DNA of 13,679 nucleotides from an uncultured Ruminococcus sp. (lineage in GTDB: Bacteria; Bacillota; Clostridia; Oscillospirales; Ruminococcaceae): positions 1-13,679 of the forward strand of contig CALANW010000049.1 in assembly GCA_937926145.1 (NCBI GenBank), read 5' to 3'. The notes under the pieces were generated by a model. It made no database searches. It was not told where the DNA came from and saw only the letters and a program-made list of their open reading frames with translations. The position numbers and the translations under genes were made by a program. Each line of letters begins with the position of its first letter. Position 1 is the stretch's first letter. This document shows, in pieces, positions 13,545 through 13,679 of this stretch.

Positions 13545-13616
13545 AAAAAACTTGACCTATTGAGAAGCAAGAGGATTACAAACATTACTCTCTTCGCCTT
13601 TCAATAGGTTCAAGTT
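13545..13616 (-). terminator. Terminator of the tRNA-Asn gene
   Basis: A long hairpin: AACTTG (13549-13554) and CCTATTGA (13556-13563) pair with TCAATAGG (13601-13608) and CAAGTT (13611-13616), with one bulge and a further short AAGAG/CTCTT pairing inside. On the minus strand it ends in TTTTTTATG. It begins 11 bases after the tRNA 3' end. The same inverted repeat could alternatively be recombinase-binding arms. Confidence 0.65.
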
Positions 13617-13626
13617 AAAACTAATT

Positions 13627-13679
13627 TGGCTCCCCAAGTAAGACTCGAACTTACGACCCTGCGGTTAACAGCCGCATGC
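13627..13679 (-). tRNA. tRNA-Asn (GUU), 3' part only
   Basis: On the minus strand: anticodon stem-loop TGCGG-CTGTTAA-CCGCA with anticodon GTT (13667-13669), variable loop, T arm GTAAG-TTCGAGT-CTTAC and acceptor 3' strand GGGAGCC with discriminator A at 13627. CCA is not encoded. The 5' half lies beyond the window. Its 3' end faces the mobile element, and tRNA 3' ends are the commonest tyrosine-integrase targets, so this is the probable attachment site. Confidence 0.95.

Overview
The window looks like one end of an integrated, plasmid-like mobilizable element in a low-GC Gram-positive anaerobe, most likely a gut or rumen Ruminococcus-like Clostridium relative. The evidence is strong GGAGG-type ribosome binding sites, consensus sigma-A promoters, many tightly coupled operons, and protein families common in such elements (MOBP-type relaxase with MobC, ParA/ParB, excisionase-like HTH, replication-initiator-like protein). 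The host assignment is inference. The right edge is the 3' part of a tRNA-Asn(GUU) gene whose 3' end points into the element, a classic integration target. No integrase is visible, so the other end probably lies beyond position 1.

Layout, left to right. 51-1702 (-): a coupled pair, a putative conjugation-accessory (DUF3801/PcfB-like) protein and an unknown lipoprotein, with an upstream promoter preceded by a 10-bp-phased repeat array. 1703-2175: regulatory DNA and terminators. 2176-2608 (-): a UPF0178 (YaiI/YqxD) gene broken by two frameshifts. 2648-3679 (-): an AT-rich DUF4238 cargo gene. 3891-6503 (-): a five-gene partition operon (two small unknowns, ParA, ParB, one small unknown) ending in a terminator. 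6555-6666: a divergent control region with two near-identical palindromes, then a ribbon-helix-helix regulator gene (+). 7016-7195: a 180-bp foldback MITE-like element. 7249-8103 (+): an HNH nuclease whose N-terminal domain resembles that of the CBASS effector Cap5 but whose C-terminal domain is unfamiliar.

8191-10532 (-): the mobilization operon (MobC, relaxase, an HPr-like protein, and a decayed last gene), with a likely oriT of three stacked hairpins at 10560-10625. 10800-11015 (-): excisionase-like HTH protein. 11170-11655 (+): a membrane zinc-ribbon protein with its own perfect promoter and terminator, like a phage moron. 11717-13446 (-): a small unknown gene coupled to a replication-initiator-like gene, preceded closely by a strong hairpin terminator. 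13549-13679: tRNA-Asn and its terminator.

The maintenance (ParA/ParB, Rep-like), transfer (oriT, MobC, MobA) and excision modules form the backbone. The DUF4238, HNH and zinc-ribbon genes look like independently acquired cargo. The most promising lead for something undescribed is the HNH protein as a possible stand-alone defence effector; the HPr-like protein fixed inside a mobilization operon is the second.
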